The notes under the pieces: model-generated
Databases searched by the model: none
The model's input: the letters and a program-made list of their open reading frames with translations, nothing else
Told to the model about the DNA's origin: nothing
Part shown: positions 43,695 to 53,065 of the stretch, in pieces
Layout: every line of letters starts with the position of its first letter
Position numbering within the stretch: position 1 is the first letter of the stretch
Position numbers and translations under genes: made by a program
Assembly (NCBI GenBank): GCA_036570425.1
Contig: DATCYF010000016.1
Location: forward strand, 1 to 64,000
Reading direction: 5' to 3'
Length of the DNA: 64,000 nucleotides
Source: Rhizorhapis sp036570425
GTDB lineage: Bacteria > Pseudomonadota > Alphaproteobacteria > Sphingomonadales > Sphingomonadaceae

Positions 43695-44786
43695 ATGTCC
43701 GCACCGTCCCGCCAGCCCGATCGGGATAATCCAGGCCTCGCGGACATCTTCACTGCTATGCCGGTCGCAGCACTTCTCATCGCGCCCGATAATCGCATCG
43801 TGAATGCCAATGCGCGTGCGGAAAGCCTGTTCAATATGGCAAAGTCAGCCATAATCGGCGGCGACGTCGCGCACATGGTCCGGATCGTGGATATGGCGCC
43901 TCGATCGGAGTTCTGGGGCACCGACAAGCCGCTTTCGGCCTATGATATCCATGTCGATGCCGGGCGTGCGGTGGGGATGCAAGTGGACTTGATGATTTCG
44001 CCGGTCGCCGACCATGAAGGCTGGCGTGTGGTCGCAATACACGCCCACAGCCAAGCGCAGAAGATTGCCCACCGCCGAGCCACCAATGGTACGCGCTCCG
44101 CCATGGGGGCGGCGGCTATTCTGGCGCATGAGATAAAGAATCCATTGTCCGGCATCCGGGGGGCCGCTCAGTTGCTGGAAAACGGGACTGAAGCTGGCGC
44201 AACGGCTCTCACGCAGCTTATCTGTAATGAGGTGGACCGGATTGCGGCGCTTATCGATCGAATGCAGGATTTCACGATCGATCAGCCCATGGAATGTGTT
44301 GCGGAAAATATCTATCCTTTGCTTGACCGGGCGGTCGAGTTAGCTGCTGCGGGTTTCGCCCGGGATGTCAGGCTGGTCCGACAATATGATCCGTCGTTAC
44401 CCTTTGCAGAAATCAATGGCGATGCCTTTGTCCAGGTCATGCTCAATCTCCTCAAAAACGCGGCCGAAGCCCTCGAAGGAATGGAGCAGGGGGAAATCTG
44501 TATAGCGACGGCTTATCGCCACGGCGTGTCAGTCATGATTGAAGGCAGGGGCAATGCATCCCTGCCCATAGAGATCCAGATTTCCGACAATGGCCCCGGC
44601 GTGCCCGATCATATTCGCGAACATCTTTTCAATCCCTTCATTTCGGGCAAACGGGATGGCCAAGGGCTTGGCCTGGCGCTGGTCGATAAGCTGGTGCGGG
44701 ATATGAATGGTCTTGTTCAATATTCGCGAGACAAGGAAAATGGCCGTAGCATCTTCCGGATATTGCTGCCCATGACGTTAGGATAG
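43695..44786 (+). CDS. ntrB: nitrogen regulation sensor kinase NtrB
   Basis: A 363-residue cytosolic histidine kinase. A PAS domain (about 18-130; MPVAALLIAPDNRIVNANAR) precedes the H-box ILAHEIKNPLSGIRGAAQLL. The N-box VQVMLNLLKNAAEALEG and the ATP lid ISDNGPGVPDHIREHLFNPF plus GQGLGLALVDKLV complete an intact kinase. It phosphorylates or dephosphorylates NtrC according to PII status. It sits 12 bases after dusB and two bases before ntrC, so it is a coupled operon. Confidence 0.96.
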   Translation: MSAPSRQPDRDNPGLADIFTAMPVAALLIAPDNRIVNANARAESLFNMAKSAIIGGDVAHMVRIVDMAPRSEFWGTDKPLSAYDIHVDAGRAVGMQVDLMISPVADHEGWRVVAIHAHSQAQKIAHRRATNGTRSAMGAAAILAHEIKNPLSGIRGAAQLLENGTEAGATALTQLICNEVDRIAALIDRMQDFTIDQPMECVAENIYPLLDRAVELAAAGFARDVRLVRQYDPSLPFAEINGDAFVQVMLNLLKNAAEALEGMEQGEICIATAYRHGVSVMIEGRGNASLPIEIQISDNGPGVPDHIREHLFNPFISGKRDGQGLGLALVDKLVRDMNGLVQYSRDKENGRSIFRILLPMTLG

Positions 44787-44788
44787 AA

Positions 44789-46252
44789 ATGGCCCCCAAG
44801 GGACGCATATTGGTGGTGGATGACGATCAGGCGATCTGCACCGTCGTCGGAGAAGCGCTGCGTCGGAGTGGCCACAAGGTGAAAGCCGCAGGCACGATTG
44901 CCGAGCGTCGCCAGTTGCTGCGTAGCTTTGCCCCGGACATTTTGATCACGGATGTGAAGCTGCCAGACGGGGACGGATTGGATGATGTCGCGCACATCAT
45001 ATCGGAATATCCCGACATCAATGTCATCATCCTTTCTGCGCAGAACACGCTCAACACCGCGATTCGTGCGACAGAGAAGGGCGCATTCGAATATCTGCCG
45101 AAACCTTTTGACCTGAACGAACTATCGCGCGCAGTCACTGATGCTTTGTCGAAAAAACGCGACGCCGATGACGGTCAGGAACAGCTTTCCGATGAAAACG
45201 ATGGATTGCCGCTTATCGGCCGTTCGGCCGCCATGCAGGAGGTGTATCGCACCATCGCCCGCGTGATATCCAATGACCTGACCATCTTGGTTCTGGGTGA
45301 ATCGGGAACGGGCAAGGAACTGGTAGCAGAGGCCATCCACAATCTCGGCCACCGCCGCGGCAGGCCTTTCGTCGCTATCAACATGGCGGCCATTCCCCGG
45401 GAGCTAATCGAGTCGGAATTGTTCGGACACGAAAAAGGTGCCTTTACCGGCGCACAGGCCCGGGCTGCCGGAAAATTCGAGCAGGCGCAGGGCGGTACGC
45501 TGTTTCTCGATGAGATTGGCGATATGCCAATGGAGGCACAGACGCGACTGCTTCGGGTTCTACAGTCAGGTGAGTTTACGACCGTTGGCGGCACGAATTC
45601 GATCAGGGTCAATGTTCGCATCATCGCGGCGACTAACCAGCATCTGCCGACCCTGATCGCGGAGAACAGGTTCCGGGAAGACCTGTACTATCGTTTGAAC
45701 GTTGTCCCCATCCATCTACCCGCCCTTCGAGAGCGGAGCGACGATGTGCCGCTGCTGGCGCGCCATTTCCTGGAACTTGCCGCCAATGAAGGCCTTCCCC
45801 GCAAGACACTAGGGGAAGATGCCATTCGTTTGTTGGTTGAATATCATTGGCCGGGAAATGTCCGCGAACTGCAGAATTTGATGCAGCGTCTCGCGGTTCT
45901 GAGCCGGGAAGACGTGATAGGGGCGAACATCGTGCGCCAGATCCTTCCTGCGGGTCAGGCGGGGGAGGGACGATCCGGCGAATCAGTGGAGCGATTGCGC
46001 GACGCAGTACGGGATTGGGCAAAGAGCAGCCTCGGTAAGAGCTGCATCGGCGGCATACCGGCTGTGGATGAGGATGTATTGCATCAATCGCTCCTGTCGG
46101 TGGTCGAGCCCGTGCTATTAAGGGAAACATTGTTGAGCGTGGACGGCAATCAGATCAAGGCCGCCCAAGTCCTTGGAATTAATCGCAATACCCTGCGCAA
46201 GAAGCTCAACGATTATGGCCTCGATCCGGCCGGTCTTCGTCGAGGTGAATGA
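44789..46252 (+). CDS. ntrC: nitrogen regulation response regulator NtrC
   Basis: A 487-residue sigma-54 activator. The receiver domain (1-120) has the phospho-Asp in ILITDVKLPDGDG. The AAA+ domain has Walker A GESGTGKE, the sigma-54-contacting loop HEKGAFTGAQ and Walker B GGTLFLDEIGDMP. A C-terminal Fis-type helix-turn-helix follows (INRNTLRKKLNDYG). It activates nitrogen-assimilation genes. It starts two bases after ntrB and ends 74 bases ahead of ntrY. Confidence 0.97.
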   Translation: MAPKGRILVVDDDQAICTVVGEALRRSGHKVKAAGTIAERRQLLRSFAPDILITDVKLPDGDGLDDVAHIISEYPDINVIILSAQNTLNTAIRATEKGAFEYLPKPFDLNELSRAVTDALSKKRDADDGQEQLSDENDGLPLIGRSAAMQEVYRTIARVISNDLTILVLGESGTGKELVAEAIHNLGHRRGRPFVAINMAAIPRELIESELFGHEKGAFTGAQARAAGKFEQAQGGTLFLDEIGDMPMEAQTRLLRVLQSGEFTTVGGTNSIRVNVRIIAATNQHLPTLIAENRFREDLYYRLNVVPIHLPALRERSDDVPLLARHFLELAANEGLPRKTLGEDAIRLLVEYHWPGNVRELQNLMQRLAVLSREDVIGANIVRQILPAGQAGEGRSGESVERLRDAVRDWAKSSLGKSCIGGIPAVDEDVLHQSLLSVVEPVLLRETLLSVDGNQIKAAQVLGINRNTLRKKLNDYGLDPAGLRRGE

Positions 46253-46326
46253 ATAATCGGTTTGAACCCGTCTGGCGGGAAAAAACTGTGTTTTAATGGC
46301 CACGACCTTGTTGTATCCCCGCCACT

Positions 46327-48585
46327 ATGGATGGTTTAGCTGATATTCAGCATCAGGATGGCGCATCATGGCAGGTGAGGCTGGCGCGGCTTCGGCGTAG
46401 TCCCCGGCTGTATTTGTTCATCGAAGGCGGAACCCTTCTGGTTTTGGCTTCGACCTGCCTCATGACATATTTGGTGGTCTCAGGGCAGAAGCAGCCGGAC
46501 AAGCTGCTTACGCCGCCGGTGGTGGCCTTGCTTCTGGTGGCGAATCTGGTTCCGGCCATCGCGCTACTGGTATTGCTTGGGCGCCGGATTGCAAAAAGGC
46601 GGGCGGCCCAATCAGTGATTGGCGGCGACGGGCAGCTTCATGTGCGGCTGGTCGCCATTTTCTCGATCATTGCCAGCGTACCTATGCTGTTCGTGGTGAT
46701 CTTTGCCTCATTGCTCTTCCAATATGGCGTGCAATTCTGGTTCTCCGACAACGCGAGATCGATGCTTCAGAACGCCAATGGTCTAGCCCGGGGCTATTAT
46801 GAGCAGAACAAAAAAGAAGTAGGCGACGAAACCGTCACCATGGCGCGCGATTTGCGGGATTATCTGTCTCAGGCGCCCGTGAGCAGCCCCCAATTTGCCG
46901 AAGGATATATTTTTCAGGTTGTTACTCGAAAGCTGAATGAATCGGCTATCATCGAAATCGGCAAGGACGGTGTCGCGCGGACCGCGGCGATGGTGGATCC
47001 TGATAACCGTGCCGCCGAAAAGCGCCTGACCGGAGACGTCATTCACCGGCTCGCCCAGGGCGAAAATGTGGTTGTGAAGGCCCAGGAGGATCGGATCGAG
47101 GCGGTTACGCTGCTCGATCCTGCTGCGAAAATTTATCTCTACGCATCGCGCGATTCCGATGTGCCTGCATTCAGCCAGATGGAGCGCGCACGGGCGGTAC
47201 TCGCCGATTACGATGATTTTACCGCACGATCGCGCGCTTTGCAGTTGCAGTTCAACGCAGCGCTTTTTCTCGGCTCGTTGCTACTTGTCGGGCTAACTGT
47301 CTGGATTGCACTGGCCGTGGCCGACCGGCTTGTGCGTCCGGTGGCAGAGCTGGTGGACACAGCCAGGAGGATCACCGCGGGCGATCTTTCAGCACGGGTG
47401 CCCGGCCCCCACACACGCGACGAGGTGGGCACGCTGGCAAGCGCATTCAACCGGATGACTCAACGGCTGGAGGCGCAGACAAGCGCGCTGGTGAACGCCA
47501 ACAGCCAGCTCGACAATCGCCGGGCCTTTATTGAAGCGGTGCTTTCAGGGGTCACGGCAGGCATATTGTCCGTCGATCAAAAAGGCATTGTGCGGCTCGC
47601 CAACAGCTCGGCGCGGGCAATTCTCCAGCATAATGAAGGGGACATTGTCGGCCAATCCTTGGGCGCTCTCTCTCCCGAATTGTCTGAGTTGCTCGATAGC
47701 AATGACAGCGCAGCCATCGTTCAGGTCAAAACCAATGCCGATCTGCGCACATTGGCTGTCAAGGCTGTGAAGGACGCATCCGGACACGTTCTGACCTTTG
47801 ATGACATCACGCAGCAACTATCCGACCAACGACGAGCGGCCTGGTCCGACGTCGCACGGCGGATCGCGCATGAAATCAAGAATCCGCTGACACCCATTCA
47901 ACTTGCGGCTGAACGGCTGCAACGACGTTATTCATCGGAGGTGACGAGCGACCGTTCGACCTTCGATCGGCTGACTGGCACTATCGTGCGTCAGGTGGGC
48001 GACCTGCGCAGAATCGTCGATGAGTTTTCTTCCTTTGCGCGAATGCCAAAGCCAGTGTTCCGTAGCGAGGTCATCGCGGACATAGCGCGCCACTCGCTAT
48101 TCCTGCACGAAGTGGCGCATCCCGATATCGCCTTCACATTTGACAGCGATATTGGCGCGCGCGAAATTGTTTGTGACCGGCGACAAATCGGACAAGCTCT
48201 GACCAATATCGTCAAGAATGCCGTTGAAGCCATAGAGTCCATTCCCAAAGAGGAGAGGGCGGATGGCAGTATCGAGATGCGGCTGCACCATGATCGAGAA
48301 GGCAAGCTGGTTATTTCCGTTCAGGACAACGGTGTTGGACTGCCCGCGGAGCGCGACCGGATCATCGAACCTTACATGACGACCCGGCAGAAGGGTACGG
48401 GGCTGGGTCTCGCGATCGTCAAGAAGATCGTCGAGGAGCATTTCGGCGAAATCGCTTTTGAAGATGCGACCGGTGGCGGGACATGCGTCCGCATCACTCT
48501 TGATTCCGATATGCTCGAAAAACTCGATCATGACTCGGCTGACAACAAAACTGACAACAGGGTAGTGACAACTAATGGCGCTTGA
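46327..48585 (+). CDS. ntrY: membrane sensor kinase NtrY
   Basis: A 752-residue membrane histidine kinase. Three or more N-terminal helices (about 30-55, 65-85, 105-130) and a periplasmic segment precede a helix at about 305-330. A HAMP domain follows (RPVAELVDTARRITAGDLSA), then a PAS domain (VLSGVTAGILSVDQKG), and the H-box ARRIAHEIKNPLTPIQLAAE. The ATPase part has LTNIVKNAVEAIES and GTGLGLAIVKKIV. It partners NtrX, whose gene it overlaps by 11 bases. The pair links nitrogen, redox and envelope control in alphaproteobacteria. Confidence 0.96.
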   Translation: MDGLADIQHQDGASWQVRLARLRRSPRLYLFIEGGTLLVLASTCLMTYLVVSGQKQPDKLLTPPVVALLLVANLVPAIALLVLLGRRIAKRRAAQSVIGGDGQLHVRLVAIFSIIASVPMLFVVIFASLLFQYGVQFWFSDNARSMLQNANGLARGYYEQNKKEVGDETVTMARDLRDYLSQAPVSSPQFAEGYIFQVVTRKLNESAIIEIGKDGVARTAAMVDPDNRAAEKRLTGDVIHRLAQGENVVVKAQEDRIEAVTLLDPAAKIYLYASRDSDVPAFSQMERARAVLADYDDFTARSRALQLQFNAALFLGSLLLVGLTVWIALAVADRLVRPVAELVDTARRITAGDLSARVPGPHTRDEVGTLASAFNRMTQRLEAQTSALVNANSQLDNRRAFIEAVLSGVTAGILSVDQKGIVRLANSSARAILQHNEGDIVGQSLGALSPELSELLDSNDSAAIVQVKTNADLRTLAVKAVKDASGHVLTFDDITQQLSDQRRAAWSDVARRIAHEIKNPLTPIQLAAERLQRRYSSEVTSDRSTFDRLTGTIVRQVGDLRRIVDEFSSFARMPKPVFRSEVIADIARHSLFLHEVAHPDIAFTFDSDIGAREIVCDRRQIGQALTNIVKNAVEAIESIPKEERADGSIEMRLHHDREGKLVISVQDNGVGLPAERDRIIEPYMTTRQKGTGLGLAIVKKIVEEHFGEIAFEDATGGGTCVRITLDSDMLEKLDHDSADNKTDNRVVTTNGA

Positions 48586-49951
48586 TATTTTGATTGTCGA
48601 TGATGAAGAAGACATTCGCGATCTCGTCTCGGGCGTGTTGGAAGACGAAGGATATGAGACGCGAACGGCCGCCAATAGCGATGCAGCGCTTGGCGCGATC
48701 GATGCGCGTCGGCCCTCGCTGGTGCTGCTCGATGTCTGGTTGCAAAGTTCTCGGATGGACGGCCTGGAACTGCTGGAGGAAATCAAGAAGCGGGACCCTT
48801 CGCTTCCTGTGCTGATGATTTCAGGCCACGGCAATATCGACACCGCTGTTGCGGCGATCCGCAAAGGCGCCGTGGATTTTATTGAAAAGCCGTTTGAGGC
48901 CGATAAGCTGCTCCACCTGGTGTCCCGCGCCACGGAAACTGACCGCCTGAGGCGCGAAAATGAGGCGTTGCGTGCTCGCGTGGGGCAGGATGACGAACTC
49001 ACCGGCAATAGCAGCGCAATTAATTCGGTCCGCGCGACGCTGAAGCGAGTGGCCCGAACAGGGAGTCGTGTTCTGATTTCCGGCCCCGCCGGCGGCGGAA
49101 AGGAAGTGGCTGCGCGCATGCTTCATAGCTGGAGCGGACGGCATGATGCACCCTTCATAGTCGTAGCGGCCGCCAGGATGACGCCGGAGCGAGTCGAAGA
49201 AGAACTGTTCGGTATTGAGGACAGCAATGGATTGGTGCGGCCCGGACTGCTGGAGCAGGGGCATGGCGGCACGCTTTATCTCGACGAAATCGCAGACATG
49301 CCGCTTACAACGCAGGGCAAGATTTTGCGCGTGCTGACGGATCAGAGCTTTACCCGTGTGGGCGGGCAGCGGCTGGTGAAGGTGGATGTGCGCGTCATTT
49401 CGTCCACGGCAAGGCAGCTATCGGTCGAAATAGAACAGAGGCGCTTTCGCGAGGATCTCTTCTATCGCCTGAATGTCGTCCCGGTCAGTCTGCCCCCACT
49501 CAGCGAACGGCGTGACGACATTCCGCCGTTGGTGGAACATTACCTCACCCGCTATGCAGCCGACCAGCGTGTGCCTTCGCCAGAGATAGCTGCTGACGCC
49601 ATGGCGGCATTGCAGGCCTATGAATGGCCAGGCAATGTCCGGCAGCTCCGCAATGTCATTGAACGCACCATGATTTTGGCTCCTGGAGATCGAATCGGCC
49701 GGATCGACGTGGATATGCTCCCGCCCGAGGTTACGGGTGGAGGAGCGGGCGATGGGGTGAGCCACACGACAATCATGGGCTCTCCCTTGCGTGAAGCGCG
49801 GGAGAGCTTCGAACGCGAATATCTGAAGATTCAGATACGTCGTTTTTCCGGCAATATCTCGCGTACAGCGAGCTTTATCGGGATGGAACGGTCGGCTCTG
49901 CACCGCAAATTGAAGCTTCTCGGTATCAACGATAGCAAAGGGGAGGAGTAA
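48575..49951 (+). CDS. ntrX: response regulator NtrX
   Basis: A 458-residue regulator. The receiver domain has the phospho-Asp in LVLLDVWLQSSRMDG. The AAA+ domain has a Walker A-like GPAGGGKE and Walker B GGTLYLDEIADMP. The GAFTGA loop needed to contact sigma-54 is absent: the region reads ELFGIEDSNGLVRPGLLEQG. A Fis-type helix-turn-helix ends the protein (MERSALHRKLKLLG). Loss of GAFTGA is usual for alphaproteobacterial NtrX, which therefore probably acts on sigma-70 promoters or as repressor. It overlaps ntrY. Confidence 0.95.
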   Translation: MALDILIVDDEEDIRDLVSGVLEDEGYETRTAANSDAALGAIDARRPSLVLLDVWLQSSRMDGLELLEEIKKRDPSLPVLMISGHGNIDTAVAAIRKGAVDFIEKPFEADKLLHLVSRATETDRLRRENEALRARVGQDDELTGNSSAINSVRATLKRVARTGSRVLISGPAGGGKEVAARMLHSWSGRHDAPFIVVAAARMTPERVEEELFGIEDSNGLVRPGLLEQGHGGTLYLDEIADMPLTTQGKILRVLTDQSFTRVGGQRLVKVDVRVISSTARQLSVEIEQRRFREDLFYRLNVVPVSLPPLSERRDDIPPLVEHYLTRYAADQRVPSPEIAADAMAALQAYEWPGNVRQLRNVIERTMILAPGDRIGRIDVDMLPPEVTGGGAGDGVSHTTIMGSPLREARESFEREYLKIQIRRFSGNISRTASFIGMERSALHRKLKLLGINDSKGEE

Positions 49952-50125
49952 CGCAGGCCGCAGTGGCCTGCCGCAGCAACCGCCCGTCTATTTTCATGTG
50001 CGGGTCGATAGACCTTCGCTGATAATTCAGTTATGCCCAATCGACCCCCTGATGAGCGGGGGGCAGCACGACGCCACGCAACGGCGCAATGCGGGCCATG
50101 ACCCGCCAATAACGGAGCTATGTAT

Positions 50126-50623
50126 ATGGCCGAAAAGGTGAATAATCTTCAGGATATTTTCCTGAACTCCCTGCGCAAATCAAAAACGCCGGTTACCATG
50201 TTCCTGATCAAGGGCGTGAAATTGCAAGGCATCATCACCTGGTTCGACAATTTTTCGGTCCTGTTGCGGCGGGATGGACAATCGCAACTTGTCTATAAGC
50301 ATGCCATTTCGACTGTTATGCCGGCCCAACCGATGAATTTGTCGGAAATTCGTAAAACCTTTGAAGATAACCATCGTAAGCCACGGCTTTTGCAGGAAAT
50401 TTTCCTCAACGCCGTTCGCAAGTCCGGCCATCCTGTCACGATGTTCCTGGTCAATGGTGTGATGCTGCAGGGCGAGATCGCCGCCTATGACCTGTTCTGC
50501 ATGTTGCTGGAACGGGACGGCATGGCGCAGCTTGTGTATAAACACGCCATTTCCACGGTTCAGCCCGCCCATCCTCTCGACCTGTCGGTCGAGGAGGATG
50601 ACGAGGCCCTGGACGACGATTGA
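50126..50623 (+). CDS. hfq: Hfq with two tandem Sm domains
   Basis: A 165-residue RNA chaperone made of two Hfq repeats. Domain 1 (about 5-66) has NLQDIFLNSLRKSKTPV, KGVKLQGIITWFDNF and the Sm2 motif YKHAIST. Domain 2 (about 87-146) has LLQEIFLNAVRKSGHPV, NGVMLQGEIAAYDLF and YKHAIST. Single-domain Hfq has about 80 residues and forms hexamers, so this would form a trimer with six Sm units. Domain 2 has Met113 where domain 1 and E. coli have Lys (distal face), and Glu for Asp9. An acidic tail follows. The second ATG is chosen because GGAG lies eight bases ahead. hflX overlaps the stop. Confidence 0.95.
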   Translation: MAEKVNNLQDIFLNSLRKSKTPVTMFLIKGVKLQGIITWFDNFSVLLRRDGQSQLVYKHAISTVMPAQPMNLSEIRKTFEDNHRKPRLLQEIFLNAVRKSGHPVTMFLVNGVMLQGEIAAYDLFCMLLERDGMAQLVYKHAISTVQPAHPLDLSVEEDDEALDDD

Positions 50624-51915
50624 GCGTCTTCGAACGCGAGGCCGAGGACGGCCTGACCCGCGGAACCGCCGCAGTTATCGTTCATGCCGATCAGATGCGA
50701 GGTGGGCGGGATATTGACGCCCGCCTTGCAGAGGCGGCTGGCTTGGCCGCCGCGATCGGCATTGATATTCGGGCAAGCCAATCTTTTCGGGTGCGCTCAC
50801 CCCGGCCTGCAACGCTGTTCGGTAGCGGACAGGCTCAGATGATCGCTGATTTGGTGCAGGCGAACGAGGCCGAACTGGTCATCGTCGACAACAGCTTGTC
50901 ACCGATTCAGCAAAGTAATCTGGAAAAGGCAACCGAGGCGAAGGTAATCGACCGCACTGGCCTGATCCTGGAAATTTTCGGTGAGCGCGCCGCGACCGCT
51001 GAAGGCCGGTTGCAGGTTGAACTGGCGCATCTCGACTATCAGGCAGGTCGGTTGGTGCGGAGTTGGACTCACCTGGAGCGACAGCGCGGCGGTTTCGGCT
51101 TTCTTGGTGGACCGGGCGAAACCCAGATTGAAGCGGACCGGCGAATGATTCGCGACCGTATGGCCAAGCTGCGGCGGGAACTTGATCAGGTCAGCCGCAC
51201 CCGTGGTCTGCATCGTGAGCGGCGCAAGCGTGCGCCTTGGCCCATCATTGCATTGGTTGGTTACACCAATGCGGGAAAATCCACGCTTTTCAACCGGCTC
51301 ACAGGCGCTGACGTCATGGCGGAAGATTTGCTCTTCGCCACGCTGGACCCCACAATGCGGCAGATCGCGCTACCCGGGATCGACAAGGCTATCCTGTCCG
51401 ATACTGTGGGATTCGTTTCCGATCTGCCCACCCAACTCATTGCGGCATTCCGGGCGACGCTGGAAGAAGTCTTGGCTGCCGATCTGATTGTTCATGTGCG
51501 TGATATGTCTCATCCAGATAGCGAAGCGCAGCGGGCCGACGTGCTGACCGTGCTGGATGAACTGGGTCTTGGCGAAGGAACTGCGCCTTTGATCGAAGCC
51601 TGGAACAAGGCAGATATGCTGGCGCCCGAGCAGGTGCGCTATGTTCAAGAAACGTCTGTCCGCCGGGATGATGTGGTCCTCATATCCGCTTTGACCGGTG
51701 CTGGTGTCAGCGATCTCCAACGCATGATGAGCGACAAGCTGACGACGCAAAGCAGAGTGCGCAGCATCGACTTGCCTGCCGAAGACGGAGCGGCGCTGGC
51801 GTGGCTCCATGCCAATGGGGAGGTGCTGGACAGCCAGGCTGAAGGCGAACGACTGCACGTTCGAGTGCGAATGTCGGATGCGGATCATGCGCGCTTCCTA
51901 GCGCGCAAGGGCTGA
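50620..51915 (+). CDS. hflX: ribosome-associated GTPase HflX
   Basis: A 431-residue GTPase. The N-terminal HflX domain (about 20-190; LFGSGQAQMIADLVQANEAE, LVIVDNSLSPIQQSNLE) is followed by a coiled helical linker with GGFGFLGGPGETQIE. The G domain has G1 GYTNAGKST, G3 DTVGFVSDLP and G4 NKAD. It splits stalled ribosomes in relatives. It starts with TTG overlapping the hfq stop by four bases, preserving the widespread hfq-hflX pair. It abuts mazG tail-to-tail with no spacer. Confidence 0.95.
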   Translation: MSVFEREAEDGLTRGTAAVIVHADQMRGGRDIDARLAEAAGLAAAIGIDIRASQSFRVRSPRPATLFGSGQAQMIADLVQANEAELVIVDNSLSPIQQSNLEKATEAKVIDRTGLILEIFGERAATAEGRLQVELAHLDYQAGRLVRSWTHLERQRGGFGFLGGPGETQIEADRRMIRDRMAKLRRELDQVSRTRGLHRERRKRAPWPIIALVGYTNAGKSTLFNRLTGADVMAEDLLFATLDPTMRQIALPGIDKAILSDTVGFVSDLPTQLIAAFRATLEEVLAADLIVHVRDMSHPDSEAQRADVLTVLDELGLGEGTAPLIEAWNKADMLAPEQVRYVQETSVRRDDVVLISALTGAGVSDLQRMMSDKLTTQSRVRSIDLPAEDGAALAWLHANGEVLDSQAEGERLHVRVRMSDADHARFLARKG

Positions 51916-52668
51916 TTATTTCCTCTTGGCCTGCCGCCAGAGCGCTTCCTTTTCCTCAAGTGACAGCGCCGGGAAACCGTCTCCCGCCGTCTCCTCCATG
52001 TTACGGAAGCGGCGTTCGAATTTGGCATTGGCCAAGCGCAGTGCCTGTTCAGAGTCCACTTTCAAATGTCTGGCCAGGTTGACGACCGCAAATAGAAGAT
52101 CCCCGATTTCCTCTTCTCTATGCGCCTCTGAAGAAGCGTCCTTCACCTCCTCGATTTCTTCATCTATTTTGGCATAGACGCCTTCGCTGTCCGGCCAGTC
52201 GAAACCCGTTCGGGCGGCGCGCTTCTGCAGTTTTTCCGCGCGAAGCAAGGCAGGCAGAGCATGCGCCACGCTGGCCAATGCGCTCTTGTCTGCGTGACCC
52301 TTGCGTTCATCGGCCTTGATGTCTTCCCAGCCTGGGAAATATTCGCCTTCTCCGAAGATGTGCGGATGCCGCCGGGTCATTTTGCTGCATATGCCCAGAA
52401 TGACGTCCTGAAGCGTGAAATGTCCCGCCTCCTCTGCCATACGGCTGTGGAAGACGACCTGAAGAAGCAGGTCGCCAAGCTCGTCGGCAAGAGCCGGCAT
52501 GTCGTCGCGCTCAATGGCGTCGGCCACTTCATAGGCTTCCTCGATCGTATAGGGCGCTATGGATGCAAAATTCTGTGCTACATCCCACGAACAACCTAAT
52601 TCAGGATGCCGCAGGCGCGCCATTATGTCGACGAGGGGAGTGATGAAGGGGGAGCCGTTCGCTGTCAT
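51916..52668 (-). CDS. mazG: nucleoside triphosphate pyrophosphohydrolase MazG
   Basis: A 250-residue all-alpha NTP pyrophosphatase with two MazG domains. The first has CSWDVAQNF and the metal motif EEAYEVADAI with ELGDLL (EExxE...ExxD). The second, C-terminal, has EEIEEVKDA and EEEIGDLLFAVVNLARHL. It cleans abnormal nucleotides and modulates ppGpp levels in relatives. It ends on the base next to the hflX stop, and a tRNA-Cys gene on the same strand lies 43 bases upstream of its start. Confidence 0.95.
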   Translation of the reverse strand: MTANGSPFITPLVDIMARLRHPELGCSWDVAQNFASIAPYTIEEAYEVADAIERDDMPALADELGDLLLQVVFHSRMAEEAGHFTLQDVILGICSKMTRRHPHIFGEGEYFPGWEDIKADERKGHADKSALASVAHALPALLRAEKLQKRAARTGFDWPDSEGVYAKIDEEIEEVKDASSEAHREEEIGDLLFAVVNLARHLKVDSEQALRLANAKFERRFRNMEETAGDGFPALSLEEKEALWRQAKRK

Positions 52669-52711
52669 GCGGCACGCTATTCAGAAACGGACGATCCGCG
52701 CAAGTCGGATA

Positions 52712-52785
52712 TGGAGGCCCGAGCCGGAATCGAACCGGCGTATACGGATTTGCAGTCCGCTGCGTCACCACTCCGCCATCGGGCC
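52712..52785 (-). tRNA. tRNA-Cys (GCA)
   Basis: A 74-base cloverleaf on the minus strand with encoded CCA. Acceptor GGCCCGA pairs with TCGGGCC and the discriminator is T. The anticodon loop CTGCAAA gives anticodon GCA, and the T-arm is GCCGG TTCGATT CCGGC. U73 is the known CysRS identity element. Confidence 0.97.
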
Positions 52786-53065
52786 TCGCCCGCCATATCG
52801 CGGGAGTTGGGCTGCTACCTCAGAAACCGACGCAGTGCAATCCGGAAAGTTCTCAGGCGCAGTTCATCCGGCATAAGCAATGCTCTTTCCTGTCATATGT
52901 GATTACAGGAAGGAAGGCACTGGGCTCCGAGCGATCCGATCTGAGGCAAAGCGGCGCAAAAAACTGCGTGAAGCGGCTTGGCGTTGCGCGTTATTGCGAT
53001 TAGACAGCCTTAAGGCCTTTTGCTGTGTTGTGTTTGCAATACAGTCATGCGAAACGAGAGAAATT

